Positions 46,245-55,143 are shown, numbered from the stretch's first letter. The stretch: DNA of 64,000 nt from Paenibacillus mucilaginosus 3016 (GCF_000250655.1 NC_016935.1:4420001-4484000); one strand, 5' to 3'. Notes: generated by a model from the sequence alone, not told the origin. Numbers and translations: made by a program.

Positions 46245-47558
46245 ATGAACTGGAACCGGTCCACGAAGGCCGCTGCACTGTCCGCCCTGTGGATGGGCGC
46301 CGGACAGCTGTATAACCGGCAGTATATGAAAGGCTTGACCTTAACGGCGGTCGGTGCCGCCGCCGTCAGCTGGGGAGCGGCCGGTCTGATCCGCCGCCTG
46401 CACGGCCTGATCACACTCGGCACCGCGCCAAGACAGATGGTCAAGACGGGCAATCAATTCCGAATGACCGACGGCGACCATTCGATATTCCTCATGATCG
46501 ACGGGCTGATCGCCCTGATGATCCTCTTGCTTCTGGCGGGCCTCTATGTGTTCAGCATCCGGGATGCGAAGCGCCAGGCCTGCCGAACGGAGCGGGGCGA
46601 GAGGCTGGAGACCTTCCGTGAGAGCCTGCTGGCATTGGGCGGAAGGCATTTTCCCTACCTCATTCTGGCGCTTCCGCTGATTGCCGCGCTTTTCTTGTCC
46701 GTGCTGCCGCTGCTCTTCAGCATTCTGCTCGCTTTTACCGACTTCGCCGCTCCCAACCTGCCTCCCGCCAAGCTCGTGAATTGGGTTGGTCTGCAGAATT
46801 TCACCAACCTGATCTCCCTCCGGTCCTGGAGCCGTACGTTCTTCGGGGTGTTCGGGTGGACCGTGATCTGGACCCTGCTCTCCACGGTCACCACCTATTT
46901 CGGCGGGATGGTGCTGGCCGTACTGATCCACCAGCCGGACGTGAAGTTCAAAGCGCTGTGGCGGACCCTGCTGGTCATTCCCTTCGCGCTTCCGAACCTC
47001 GTATCGCTGCTGATATTCCGCAATCTGCTCAACAACCAGTTCGGGCCGGTGAACCAAACCCTCCGTCTGCTGGGGCTCGAGGGTCTTCCCTGGCTGACCG
47101 ACCCCTTCTGGGCGAAGGTGACGGTCCTTGCGGTCAACATGTGGATCGGGGTGCCGCTCTCCATGATCCTGATCTCGGGCGTGCTGACCACGATCCCCCG
47201 GGATCTGTACGAAGCGGCCACGGTAGACGGTGCTTCTGCGTGGCAGCGGTTCAGCGGTATCACCCTGCCTCTGGTCCTGTTCACCACGGCGCCCATCCTC
47301 ATCATGCAGTTTGCGGGGAATTTCAACAACTTCAACGTGATTTTCCTGCTGACGGAGGGCAATCCCGCCATATCGGACTACCAATACGCGGGAGGCACGG
47401 ACCTGCTCGTGACCTGGCTCTATAAGCTGACGCTGAACAACCGGCAGTATAATATGGCTGCGGTGATCGGTATCCTTATTTTCATCATCGTTGCGAGCCT
47501 GTCCATCATCAATTACCGGAGAAGTCGATCGTACCGGGAGGAGGAGATGTCGGCATGA
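46245..47558 (+). CDS. Maltodextrin ABC permease (MalF type)
   Basis: 437 residues. An N-terminal extension with a TM2-like element (ALSALWMGAGQLYNRQY) is followed by a long hydrophobic region and the six-span permease core; EAA loop PRDLYEAATVDGASAWQR near residue 325. The ATG at 46245 has GGAGG ten bases upstream. It overlaps the next permease gene by four bases. As in related loci no ATPase is encoded. Confidence 0.92.
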   Translation: MNWNRSTKAAALSALWMGAGQLYNRQYMKGLTLTAVGAAAVSWGAAGLIRRLHGLITLGTAPRQMVKTGNQFRMTDGDHSIFLMIDGLIALMILLLLAGLYVFSIRDAKRQACRTERGERLETFRESLLALGGRHFPYLILALPLIAALFLSVLPLLFSILLAFTDFAAPNLPPAKLVNWVGLQNFTNLISLRSWSRTFFGVFGWTVIWTLLSTVTTYFGGMVLAVLIHQPDVKFKALWRTLLVIPFALPNLVSLLIFRNLLNNQFGPVNQTLRLLGLEGLPWLTDPFWAKVTVLAVNMWIGVPLSMILISGVLTTIPRDLYEAATVDGASAWQRFSGITLPLVLFTTAPILIMQFAGNFNNFNVIFLLTEGNPAISDYQYAGGTDLLVTWLYKLTLNNRQYNMAAVIGILIFIIVASLSIINYRRSRSYREEEMSA

Positions 47559-48379
47559 ACCTCAGACTGATCCTGACCTATGTCATCCTGGCCGCCGCTT
47601 CGCTGGCCAGTCTGTACCCCGCGCTGTGGATTCTGCTCTCCTCGTTCAAGACGGGGACCAGCTTGTACAGCGAGACGCTTCTGCCGCAGGGCCTGACCCT
47701 GGATCATTACCGGGAACTGCTGTCCGGGCGCAAATACGATTACCTGCTCTGGTTCCGGAACACACTGAAGGTCGCTGTCTTCTCCACCCTGTTCGGTACA
47801 TTCCTCACGCTGCTTGGCTCCTATGCTGTGGCCCGCTTCCGGTTCGTGGGACGGCGCTATGGCCTCATGGGCCTGCTCGTGCTGAACATGTTTCCGGGCT
47901 TCATGTCGATGATCGCCATTTACGTCTTCCTTCTGCAATTGAACCTGCTGAACAGCCACTGGGCGCTGATCCTGGTCTACAGCTCGGGCTCCTTCCTCTC
48001 CAACGTGTTCGTAGCCAAGGGCTTCTATGACACGATTCCCCGGAGTCTGGACGAGGCGGCTCGAATCGATGGAGCGACGAACTGGCAGATTTTTACCCGC
48101 ATCATGATTCCCCTGTCGAAGCCGATGCTCACCTATGTAAGCCTGGTGATCTTCAACGGGGCGTGGGTAGACTTTATTTTCGCCAAGCTGATCCTGCGCA
48201 CCGGGGACAAAACGACGCTTGCCATTGGGCTCTATGACATGGTAAGCCGTTTCAACTCTACCGACTTCACCATCTTCGCGGCCGGTGCGGTGCTGCTCGC
48301 CGTGCCGGTTATGATCCTGTTTATCTGGCTGCAGCGGTTCCTGGTGGATGGCCTGACCGCCGGTGCGGCGAAGGGCTAG
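47555..48379 (+). CDS. Maltodextrin ABC permease (MalG type)
   Basis: 274 residues, six spans, beginning with ILTYVILAAASLASLYPALW. The EAA loop reads PRSLDEAARIDGATNWQ. Start overlaps the MalF-type stop (ATGA) and is preceded by GGAGGAG. Works with the lipoprotein and MalF-type permease to import maltodextrins or cyclodextrins, judging from the GH13 gene that follows. Confidence 0.93.
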   Translation: MNLRLILTYVILAAASLASLYPALWILLSSFKTGTSLYSETLLPQGLTLDHYRELLSGRKYDYLLWFRNTLKVAVFSTLFGTFLTLLGSYAVARFRFVGRRYGLMGLLVLNMFPGFMSMIAIYVFLLQLNLLNSHWALILVYSSGSFLSNVFVAKGFYDTIPRSLDEAARIDGATNWQIFTRIMIPLSKPMLTYVSLVIFNGAWVDFIFAKLILRTGDKTTLAIGLYDMVSRFNSTDFTIFAAGAVLLAVPVMILFIWLQRFLVDGLTAGAAKG

Positions 48380-48427
48380 TACCGTAGGGGATGGTCCTGA
48401 TCCGAGAAAAAAAGGAGAGAACCTGCT

Positions 48428-50215
48428 ATGAATCTGGAAGCAATCTATCATATTGACGATATCCCTTATGCCTTCGCCGTTCGTGCGGACGCGATCAAGG
48501 TACGTATCCGCGCCAAGCGCGGTGAGGTGGTCAGAGCGCGGGTGCTGCATTCCGACCGCTATGTCCCCTATGGGCATGAAGTGCCGCTCGAGCTGGAGCT
48601 TGCGGCCTCGACGGCCGCTCACGATTACTTCGAGGGACTTATCCAAACGTCCACGTTCCGGGTGCGCTACCTGTTCCTGCTGGAGGATGCCGAGGGTCGT
48701 GCTGTGTGGTACGGTGAGCTTGGGGCGTCCGTACACCGGGACAAGGCCGGGCTGTTCCACTTCCCTTACCTCAACCCGTCGAATATTCATGAGGTGCCGG
48801 ACTGGATTCACGACGCAGTCGTATACCAGATCTTCCCCGAGCGGTTCTGCAACGGGGACCCCGCCAATGATCCCCCGCTGACGGAAGCCTGGACGCCGGA
48901 GGCCCGTCCCCGTCCTGATTCTTGGTACGGCGGTGATCTGGCCGGCATTCGGCAGAAGCTTCCATATCTGCAGGAGCTGGGCGTCACTTTGATGTACCTG
49001 ACTCCGGTCTTCCTGTCCCCTTCGACGCACAAATACGATATCTCGGATTATCTTAAGATCGACCCGCAGTTCGGTGACATGGAGCTGCTGCGGACCTTGG
49101 TGGCTGAAGCGCATGCGCTCGGCATCCGGGTGATGCTCGATGCGGTGTTCAACCATTCAGGCCAGGAGTTCTTCGCTTTCCGCGATTTGGTGGAAAAAGG
49201 TGAGAACTCGAGCTACCGGCAGTGGTTTTACGCTGAGGGATTCCCGGTTACCGAGGAGCCGGAGGCGAACTATCTCACCTTCGCGACGGGAATCAAGACA
49301 ATGCCCAAGCTCCGCACGTCCGATGCCGAACTGGCGCAATACCTGCTGGAAGTGGCGGCCTATTGGATTCGGGAGACCGGCATCGACGGCTGGCGCCTCG
49401 ACGTCGCCAACGAGGTCGATATGGGGTTCTGGCGCGGGTTCCGGCAGAAGGTCAAATCGGTGAAGCCGGATGCGCTGATCATCGGCGAGATTATGCATCA
49501 CGCCGGGCCGTGGCTGCGCGGCGACCAATTCGACGGCGTGATGAACTATGTCCTTCGCGAGGCGCTCGTCGATTTCTTCGCGAAGCAGGCCATCGGAGTG
49601 CGCGAGTTTTCCGCCCGGCTGGCCCTGAACCGGATGATGCACAGCGATGCCGCCAACCAGGCGATGTTCAACCTGATCGGCAGCCACGACACCGACCGGT
49701 TCCTGACGCTGTGCGAGCGTCACGGATTGGGTTGGAATGACTTGAAGTACGACGTGGAACGGCTGCGTCTTGCCGTCTTTTTCTTGATGACCTATACCGG
49801 TATGCCGATGATCTATTATGGCGATGAAGTAGGCATGAGGGGTGGATATGATCCCGACTGCCGGCGGCCGATGATCTGGGATGAGGAGGCGCAGGACCGG
49901 GAGCTGTTCGGCTTCTTCCGTACCATGATCGCGCTGCGCCGGCGCCACCGCGCTTTGCGGAGGGGAACGTACCGCAGCTGGCTCGAAGAGGAGGCGTTGG
50001 GGGTACTCGGCTACATCCGCGACGACGGTACGGAGCAGGTTCTGGCGGTGCTGAACCACAGCCCGAACCCGGTGGAGCTGGAGCTTGAGCTGCCGGCCGG
50101 GCGGCGCGTCGGCGGGATGCTGGCCGACGCCCTGTCGGGGGCGGTTTATACGCCCGCGGCCCGGCAGGTGCTGGCGCTGCCGCCCTTTGGCTGCATGCTG
50201 CTGGTCGAAACGTAG
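48428..50215 (+). CDS. GH13 alpha-glycosidase (neopullulanase/cyclomaltodextrinase type)
   Basis: 595 residues, cytosolic (no signal peptide). An N-terminal CBM34-type domain (1-125) precedes the GH13 TIM barrel. Conserved regions: LDAVFNHSG near residue 240, GWRLDVANEV near 325 (nucleophile Asp), IIGEIMHH near 355 (acid/base Glu) and IGSHDTDR near 420 (third Asp). It hydrolyses cyclodextrins, pullulan or short maltodextrins brought in by the preceding importer. GGAGAG precedes the ATG. Confidence 0.94.
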   Translation: MNLEAIYHIDDIPYAFAVRADAIKVRIRAKRGEVVRARVLHSDRYVPYGHEVPLELELAASTAAHDYFEGLIQTSTFRVRYLFLLEDAEGRAVWYGELGASVHRDKAGLFHFPYLNPSNIHEVPDWIHDAVVYQIFPERFCNGDPANDPPLTEAWTPEARPRPDSWYGGDLAGIRQKLPYLQELGVTLMYLTPVFLSPSTHKYDISDYLKIDPQFGDMELLRTLVAEAHALGIRVMLDAVFNHSGQEFFAFRDLVEKGENSSYRQWFYAEGFPVTEEPEANYLTFATGIKTMPKLRTSDAELAQYLLEVAAYWIRETGIDGWRLDVANEVDMGFWRGFRQKVKSVKPDALIIGEIMHHAGPWLRGDQFDGVMNYVLREALVDFFAKQAIGVREFSARLALNRMMHSDAANQAMFNLIGSHDTDRFLTLCERHGLGWNDLKYDVERLRLAVFFLMTYTGMPMIYYGDEVGMRGGYDPDCRRPMIWDEEAQDRELFGFFRTMIALRRRHRALRRGTYRSWLEEEALGVLGYIRDDGTEQVLAVLNHSPNPVELELELPAGRRVGGMLADALSGAVYTPAARQVLALPPFGCMLLVET

Positions 50216-50275
50216 CGGTAAGGTTGTTACGCAAGTTCATTTCATCCAACCGGAGTTTTCGTAATGAAACTGAAG

Positions 50276-50304
50276 AGAGACCTGGCCTTTTGGACCAGGT
50301 CTCT
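50276..50304 (+). terminator. Terminator of the maltodextrin operon
   Basis: AGAGACCTGG (50276-50285) pairs perfectly with CCAGGTCTCT (50295-50304), followed by TATATT. Confidence 0.8.
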
Positions 50305-50331
50305 TATATTGTAAACGGCCGGACGCCTTCG

Positions 50332-50640
50332 TTATGGTAAAGTAAAGATACCTTTTTTCGAGCTCTTGGTTTTCTTCAGGCATTTCGGCCTTAGTTGTAA
50401 ATACGTCAATCCCTTTATAAAGACAAGGGACATGGAGTCCTCCTTTCCATATGGATTCAGAGGACTAACGAGCTGCAAATACTTTAAATTTCTGGTTCGA
50501 GTCCTATTCGAATGGTACGAATAATTGCGTAACCTCCTCGCGCGATCCCTGGGCTTATTCCGGCTAACCCGTCTAACGCTCGGGCCCCTTCTTTGGTTTT
50601 ACCCCCGACTTCTAATATGGTGAGTCCATCCGAACCAGCT
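50332..50640 (-). pseudogene. Decayed coding remnant of unknown origin
   Basis: The 396-base gap after the GH13 gene is not featureless. On the minus strand, a protein-like stretch (ILEVGGKTKEGARALDGLAG, about 50640 to stop at 50484-50486) is followed by another in a second frame (LVSPLNPYGKEDSMSLVFIKG) that continues in a third (IDVFTTKAEMPEENQELEK, RYLYFTIT). Each has natural composition. A 33-codon ORF starting at 50433 has a perfect AAAGGAGG. The pieces overlap the end of the stalk-domain gene. I do not recognise the parent protein. Confidence 0.4.
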
Positions 50641-52066
50641 CGTAATCAAACCAGGAATGGATTTCGTGCGACATCACATTCTCAATGGTATTGTTCCCTT
50701 TCAGCCAATAGAGGCCGCGGTTCTTATCCATATAATAGTCGCCGGCCGCAGAATGCGTCAGGCGCTCGGTTTCCAACTTGGTATTCAGCGTGTAAAGACC
50801 TGCGGTATCTTTCTTCTCCCCCTCCCATGTGTATCCGGACATGACGACATACAGGCTTCCGTCGGCTCCCGCCGGATTGGGCAGATCGGGGTTCTGGAGC
50901 CCTAAGGCTCTGACGTCCGCTTCGTTCAACAGTTCGTTCACGAGCCGGATCCTTCCCTCCGGATCCATGAGACCGATTCGGGCCGATCCGATTTCGTAGC
51001 CGTGACGGCTCGGCAGCCGGTCGACTGCGATCCAGACGGAGCCGTCCGGATTGGGGATGACCCGGCTCAGACGGGTGTTGAAGTGTTCCAGGCGGCTCAC
51101 CTTGCCGCTCCGGACCAGGAAGTTGTAGGTTGTTCCGTGATACGGCCCGATGACCGGCAAGGGAAGCCTGAGGTTGACGGTGACAATGACGCCTTGTCGG
51201 CCGGCATCAAATTCAGTATAGGTGTGCACGGGAGGACCATAATCCGCGGCTTCCCAGACGTCCGAATCCGTCAGCGTATACAGGAGCTGGCCCCCGTAAT
51301 ACAGGTTCCTGTCCTTTCGGATCACATCCGCGGGCTTTCCACCATAGGGAGGAGTGGCTGTCCTCGTGTGATCCACAAGGGATTTGACGGATTCACGGTT
51401 CTTCCATGTCATAAGATAAGTACTTTTATCCATCTTCAAGACGCCCTTTGCCGGGTCCAGGAGCATGGAAGAGAAGTAAAGCGCATGATCATCTTCCCCG
51501 GCCACCGGGCCCATAACGTTCTGACCGCCGACCAATGTCAGGCCGTTGTCCGCATCCCATCTGATCTCCAAGTGCAGAAGTTCGTGCACATAGCGCCACG
51601 TCAACGGCATATAGACCACATCCCGGAAGGTCAGGAAGGGGTAAGGCTCCGTCTCGTTGTCAATCACGGTCCCGTTAATCCAAAGTCGCTGGTTTAACCG
51701 CTTCACGGAGAAAGCAGCAGCGTTTCGTTTGTCGGAGAGGTCCTGCTCCGGTGGCCCTTCCTGTATGGGAGGCGGATAATCCCCGTTCGGCATGATCATC
51801 AGCCCTTCCTCTTCACTCCAATGGGACTTGATATTCAGTGACTGGAGATGGTTCCAAGTCAGGGGCATATATGTGATGCTATTCATGTAAAGGAACGGAT
51901 ACTTACTGTGCGCCGAATCCAAGTCCACCCCGTTCAGAGTTACGGGAAAGGGCGGCAGCGCCGCGCGGGAAGTGACAGCTGCTGAGGCGGAAGGCAAAGG
52001 AGCGGCGGTTAGCAGAAACAGGCTGCAGCATGTCAGCAGGGCTGCCCGCTTGGTCCAAGAGATCAT
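50612..52066 (-). CDS. Secreted protein with two stalk (copper amine oxidase N-like) domains
   Basis: 484 residues. Signal peptide (AALLTCCSLFLLTAAPLPSASA) then two similar stalk-type units, each with the YMPLTW motif (SITYMPLTWNHL near residue 65 and DVVYMPLTWRYV near 150). The rest (200-484) looks like a beta-propeller or repeat region with regular strands and no recognisable active site. Such proteins are common and poorly studied in Paenibacillus. AGGTGA precedes the ATG. Likely exported to the wall or medium. Confidence 0.8.
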   Translation of the reverse strand: MISWTKRAALLTCCSLFLLTAAPLPSASAAVTSRAALPPFPVTLNGVDLDSAHSKYPFLYMNSITYMPLTWNHLQSLNIKSHWSEEEGLMIMPNGDYPPPIQEGPPEQDLSDKRNAAAFSVKRLNQRLWINGTVIDNETEPYPFLTFRDVVYMPLTWRYVHELLHLEIRWDADNGLTLVGGQNVMGPVAGEDDHALYFSSMLLDPAKGVLKMDKSTYLMTWKNRESVKSLVDHTRTATPPYGGKPADVIRKDRNLYYGGQLLYTLTDSDVWEAADYGPPVHTYTEFDAGRQGVIVTVNLRLPLPVIGPYHGTTYNFLVRSGKVSRLEHFNTRLSRVIPNPDGSVWIAVDRLPSRHGYEIGSARIGLMDPEGRIRLVNELLNEADVRALGLQNPDLPNPAGADGSLYVVMSGYTWEGEKKDTAGLYTLNTKLETERLTHSAAGDYYMDKNRGLYWLKGNNTIENVMSHEIHSWFDYELVRMDSPY

Positions 52067-52094
52067 CTTTCATATCACCTGCTTTTCTGGGTTA

Positions 52095-52167
52095 GTATTC
52101 AATTCAATTGGATTAGACGCACGGAAAGTGATAAAGGTTACCGGTTAACTATAGAATAATTGAATAC
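52095..52167. promoter_or_regulatory. Long-spaced inverted repeat between divergent genes
   Basis: GTATTCAATT (52095-52104) is exactly inverted at 52158-52167 (AATTGAATAC), 53 bases apart, in the AT-rich gap between the stalk-domain gene and the alpha/beta hydrolase. It could be a pair of operator half-sites bound across a loop. No regulator gene is adjacent. Confidence 0.4.
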
Positions 52168-52254
52168 AAAATATAGAAAAATGGTGATTGATGGGTATTG
52201 GTATTAGAGGATAAAATTGGGTTAGGCATTTACTATTGGAGAGGAGAATTTACT

Positions 52255-53091
52255 ATGGCTTATGTAACTGTTGCAGAAGAAAATGCAGTACCCGTCGAAA
52301 TCTATTACGAGGATCATGGAACCGGCAAGCCGGTCGTCCTGATTCATGGCTGGCCGCTCAGCGGACGGTCGTGGGAGGCTCAAGTCCCGGCTTTGATCGA
52401 AGCGGGGTATCGGGTCATTACCTATGACCGCCGGGGCTTCGGAAAGTCGTCCCAGCCCTGGAACGGGTATGACTACGATACCTTTGCAGCCGATCTTCAT
52501 AAGCTGATAGAGCACCTGGACCTTCGCGACGTAACCTTGGTCGGTTTCTCGATGGGCGGAGGCGAAGTGGCGCGTTATGTCGGTACCTATGGCAGTGACC
52601 GGGTGAAGAAGGCCGTGTTCGCCGCATCGGTTGTCCCCTATTTCTATAAATCGGACGAGCATCCGGAAGGCGGGCTCGCGGAGGAGGCCATTCAATCTTT
52701 CCAAGCCGGCATCAAAGCGGACCGGATTGCGTTCCTCGAAGCGTTTATCAAGAACTTTTTTGCAGCCGGCGACCGGACCGATTTGGTAAGCGAGCCGTTT
52801 CGTCTCTACAACCTGAATATCGCGTCGTATGCTTCGCCGAAAGGAACATTGGACTGCATCGATGCCTTCGGGCGTACCGACTTCCGGGCTGATGTAGCGA
52901 AGTTCACTATCCCGACGCTGATTATTCACGGGGACGCCGATGCCATCGTACCGGTGGAGGTCAGCGGCCAAAGAGCGCATGATCTGATCCCAGGCAGCCA
53001 GCTTGCTGTTATTAAGGGCGGTCCGCACGGGTTGAATGCAACCCATCCGGAGGAGTTCAACGCCATCCTGATTGATTTTTTGAAAAGTTAA
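52255..53091 (+). CDS. Alpha/beta hydrolase, non-haem chloroperoxidase/arylesterase type
   Basis: 278 residues. The catalytic triad is visible: LVGFSMGGGE (Ser about 102), HGDADAIVP (Asp about 227) and GGPHGLNATH (His about 256); the oxyanion motif is IHGWPLSG near residue 30. The family hydrolyses esters and can show cofactor-free perhydrolase activity. GAGGAG precedes the ATG at 52255. Monocistronic. Confidence 0.94.
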   Translation: MAYVTVAEENAVPVEIYYEDHGTGKPVVLIHGWPLSGRSWEAQVPALIEAGYRVITYDRRGFGKSSQPWNGYDYDTFAADLHKLIEHLDLRDVTLVGFSMGGGEVARYVGTYGSDRVKKAVFAASVVPYFYKSDEHPEGGLAEEAIQSFQAGIKADRIAFLEAFIKNFFAAGDRTDLVSEPFRLYNLNIASYASPKGTLDCIDAFGRTDFRADVAKFTIPTLIIHGDADAIVPVEVSGQRAHDLIPGSQLAVIKGGPHGLNATHPEEFNAILIDFLKS

Positions 53092-53104
53092 GTTGATGCA
53101 ATGG

Positions 53105-53129
53105 AGACCGTGCCTTTAGGGTGCGGTCT
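53105..53129 (+). terminator. Terminator of the alpha/beta hydrolase gene
   Basis: AGACCG (53105-53110) pairs with CGGTCT (53124-53129), inner TGCC/GGGT pairing, TTTTCC tail. Confidence 0.8.
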
Positions 53130-53152
53130 TTTCCTATGAATGCAGGGTCAAC

Positions 53153-53184
53153 AAAGCACTTCCTCCGGTGGGAAGAAGTGCTTT
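53153..53184 (-). terminator. Hairpin downstream of the ABC-F gene
   Basis: AAAGCACTTC (53153-53162) pairs perfectly with GAAGTGCTTT (53175-53184). It is 115 bases beyond the ABC-F stop and the minus-strand tail is poor in T, so termination is likely but not certain. Confidence 0.5.
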
Positions 53185-53298
53185 ATCTTCGTGCTTGCTG
53201 ACCCTATGCTAACTCGTTACACTGTCCATTCTCACGCGATTCGTCTGATCGTCTCCCGCCCATCGCTGAAAGTCAATAAACTTCCTGATGCTATCCCG

Positions 53299-54780
53299 TT
53301 AGCCGAGCTCGATCGTTTTGGTGGCGACGCGCTCGTGAAACTCCCGGTCATGCTCTACGAATACAATGGTCGGTGCGTACGCCAGCAGCAGCTCCTCGAT
53401 CTGCATCCGGGAAATCACATCGACAAAGTTGAGCGGTTCGTCCCAAATATGCAGATGAGCCTCTTCACACAGGCTTCTCGCAATCAAAACCTTCTTCTTC
53501 TGCCCGCCGCTGAATGAGGCCATATCCTTCTCAAATTGGATGCGGGCGAAATCAAGCTTTCGCAAAATGGTCTTAAACAAGCTCTCGTCGATCCCATGCT
53601 CGGCAGCATAGTCCGAGAGCGACCCCCGCAGATGAGACGTATCCTGGGATACATACGAAATTCGAAGCTGAGGCTCCCGCCGGAGCGTGCCCGTGTACTC
53701 CAGCCCCTCTCCGCCCAGGAGGCGGAGCAGGCTGGACTTCCCCGAACCGTTCGGTCCCGAGATGGCGATCCGGTCCCCCTGCTCAACCGTCAGACGGACG
53801 TTCCGGCATACCGCTTTTTCCCCGTAATAAATCGTGACGTCATCCAGTACGGCGAGTTCGGATTTGGGATACGCGAGCTGCGTGATCGCCAGGCTTTCGG
53901 CCTGTTCGATATTTTTGAGCAGCTTCGATTTCTCCTCCACCGCGGCGTGCTGGCGCTGCTCGATGGATTTGGCGCGCTTCATCATTTTGGCTGCTTTGTG
54001 CCCGACATATCCCTTGTCCAGCTTGGAGCCGGAGTTGCGGGTGCCGTTTTTCGATTTTTCGATCTCGTGGGACCAGCCGCTCGTACGCTGGGAAGAAGCC
54101 GATAGACGCTGGATGTCTTTCTGCAGCTTTTCGTTTTGCGCCATCTCGAATGTGTCCTGGCGGGTTTTGTTCGTCCACCAGCTGGAGAAGGTGCCTTTTT
54201 GGATCTCGATATTCGTCTTATTGATCGACAGGATATGGTCGACGCAGCGGTCGAGAAAGGCCCGGTCGTGCGATATGAGAATAAACCCGCGCTTCGAGTT
54301 CAGATAATCGCCGACAAGCTTGCGTGCGTGCAGGTCAAGGTGATTGGTCGGCTCGTCGATGAGCAGAAACCGGTTGTCCTGAATGAACAGTGCGGCCAAT
54401 AAGACCTTCGTCTGCTCGCCTTGGGACAGCGATTCGAAGGGCCGGTACAGCACGTCTTCCGAAACCTTCAGCAGGTTCAGTTCACGCATGAGCTTCCAGT
54501 GCTCATAGCCCGGCACGATCTCTTCGAGGACGTCGACGGTCAAATGATCCGGATGTTCAACGGGAAACGGAAAATAATCAAAGGCAACCGGTGCGGAGAT
54601 CGTGCCGCTGTATTCGTATTTGCCCTGGAGCAGGTGGAGGAACGTCGTTTTTCCCCGGCCGTTTCGCCCGGTGAACCCCAGCTTCCAGTCCGTATCGATT
54701 TGGAAGCTGACCCCTTCGAAGATGGGGTCATAGCTGCCCGGATAAGCAAACGTAAGATTGGATACCTGAATGGCGGTCAT
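53299..54780 (-). CDS. Lsa-type ABC-F ribosomal protection protein
   Basis: About 493 residues, two ABC domains in one chain without membrane spans. Walker A GRNGRGKTT, signature LSQGEQTK and Walker B LLIDEPTNHLD in the first; GPNGSGKSS, FSGGQKKK and HIWDEPLNFVD in the second. The interdomain linker (about residues 200-310) is the ribosome-reaching arm. The sequence resembles Lsa(A) along its length. Lsa proteins displace lincosamides, streptogramin A and pleuromutilins from the ribosome. ATG 54780 is preferred (AAAGG nine bases upstream). The leader shows an attenuator, in line with known drug-induced control of this class. Confidence 0.9.
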   Translation of the reverse strand: MTAIQVSNLTFAYPGSYDPIFEGVSFQIDTDWKLGFTGRNGRGKTTFLHLLQGKYEYSGTISAPVAFDYFPFPVEHPDHLTVDVLEEIVPGYEHWKLMRELNLLKVSEDVLYRPFESLSQGEQTKVLLAALFIQDNRFLLIDEPTNHLDLHARKLVGDYLNSKRGFILISHDRAFLDRCVDHILSINKTNIEIQKGTFSSWWTNKTRQDTFEMAQNEKLQKDIQRLSASSQRTSGWSHEIEKSKNGTRNSGSKLDKGYVGHKAAKMMKRAKSIEQRQHAAVEEKSKLLKNIEQAESLAITQLAYPKSELAVLDDVTIYYGEKAVCRNVRLTVEQGDRIAISGPNGSGKSSLLRLLGGEGLEYTGTLRREPQLRISYVSQDTSHLRGSLSDYAAEHGIDESLFKTILRKLDFARIQFEKDMASFSGGQKKKVLIARSLCEEAHLHIWDEPLNFVDVISRMQIEELLLAYAPTIVFVEHDREFHERVATKTIELG

Positions 54781-54785
54781 GGCGG

Positions 54786-54860
54786 TCATCCTTTCGTATG
54801 GAAATAGAAAGAGCCGCAAGAAAGGTGCCTTCCTGCGGCTCGGATCCATACGGGAAACAT
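54786..54860 (-). CDS. Possible 24-codon leader peptide of the ABC-F gene
   Basis: ATG at 54860 with AGGGG four bases upstream; TGA at 54786-54788 lies within the ABC-F ribosome binding region. The frame passes completely through the terminator hairpin at 54811-54841. Its translation could decide whether the hairpin forms. The frame stays open further upstream to a GTG at 54989. Confidence 0.4.
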   Translation of the reverse strand: MFPVWIRAAGRHLSCGSFYFHTKG

Positions 54861-54999
54861 CCGTCCCCTACCAAAGGGACGGACGCGGGTCCGGATCGAA
54901 GAGCGCAAACGAAGTGCAGTTCCTTTCTTGCAGAGACGAAATAAAACGAGCACAGCCGGCCGCTGAGTCCGTTCCTTTCGTAATCTCACAGCAAGAAAG
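54811..54999 (-). promoter_or_regulatory. Attenuator with competing stems in the ABC-F leader
   Basis: In transcript order: segment 1 (plus 54999-54991), segment 2 (54931-54922), segment 3 (54841-54828), segment 4 (54825-54811). Segment 2 (GCAAGAAAGG) can pair perfectly with segment 1 (CTTTCTTGC, nine bases) or segment 4 (CCTTTCTTGC, ten bases). Segments 3 and 4 form a terminator stem followed by TCTTTCTATTT. A separate hairpin sits at 54862-54883. A start-stop element (ATG-TAG, plus 55002-55007) with GGGAG upstream lies just before segment 1. Confidence 0.75.
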
Positions 55000-55038
55000 T
55001 TCTACATTCGTTCCACTCCCGTCATCAAAATTAGGTAC

Positions 55039-55067
55039 AGTTTATCACAACCGTCATGGAAGCACAA
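55039..55067 (-). promoter_or_regulatory. Predicted promoter of the ABC-F gene
   Basis: On the minus strand TTGTGC (plus 55062-55067), 17 bases, TAAACT (plus 55039-55044). It would start the transcript just before the start-stop element, giving a leader of about 250 bases. The remainder of the gap to 55144 shows nothing else. Confidence 0.55.
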
Positions 55068-55143
55068 CCTTGCACCGTCACGTGCCCGGACTGAAGCCAT
55101 GCGCACACTACCTGTATGACTTCAGTCTGTTTGCACGGCAACC

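Noticed and set aside
47513..49156. Long minus-strand open frame (547 codons)
   Set aside because: Antisense to the MalG-type permease and GH13 genes; no recognisable motif and no binding site.
54786..54989. 67-codon frame covering most of the ABC-F leader, treated as a full gene
   Set aside because: GTG start without a binding site and a very basic composition; only its last 24 codons, with an ATG and AGGGG, are kept as a possible leader peptide.
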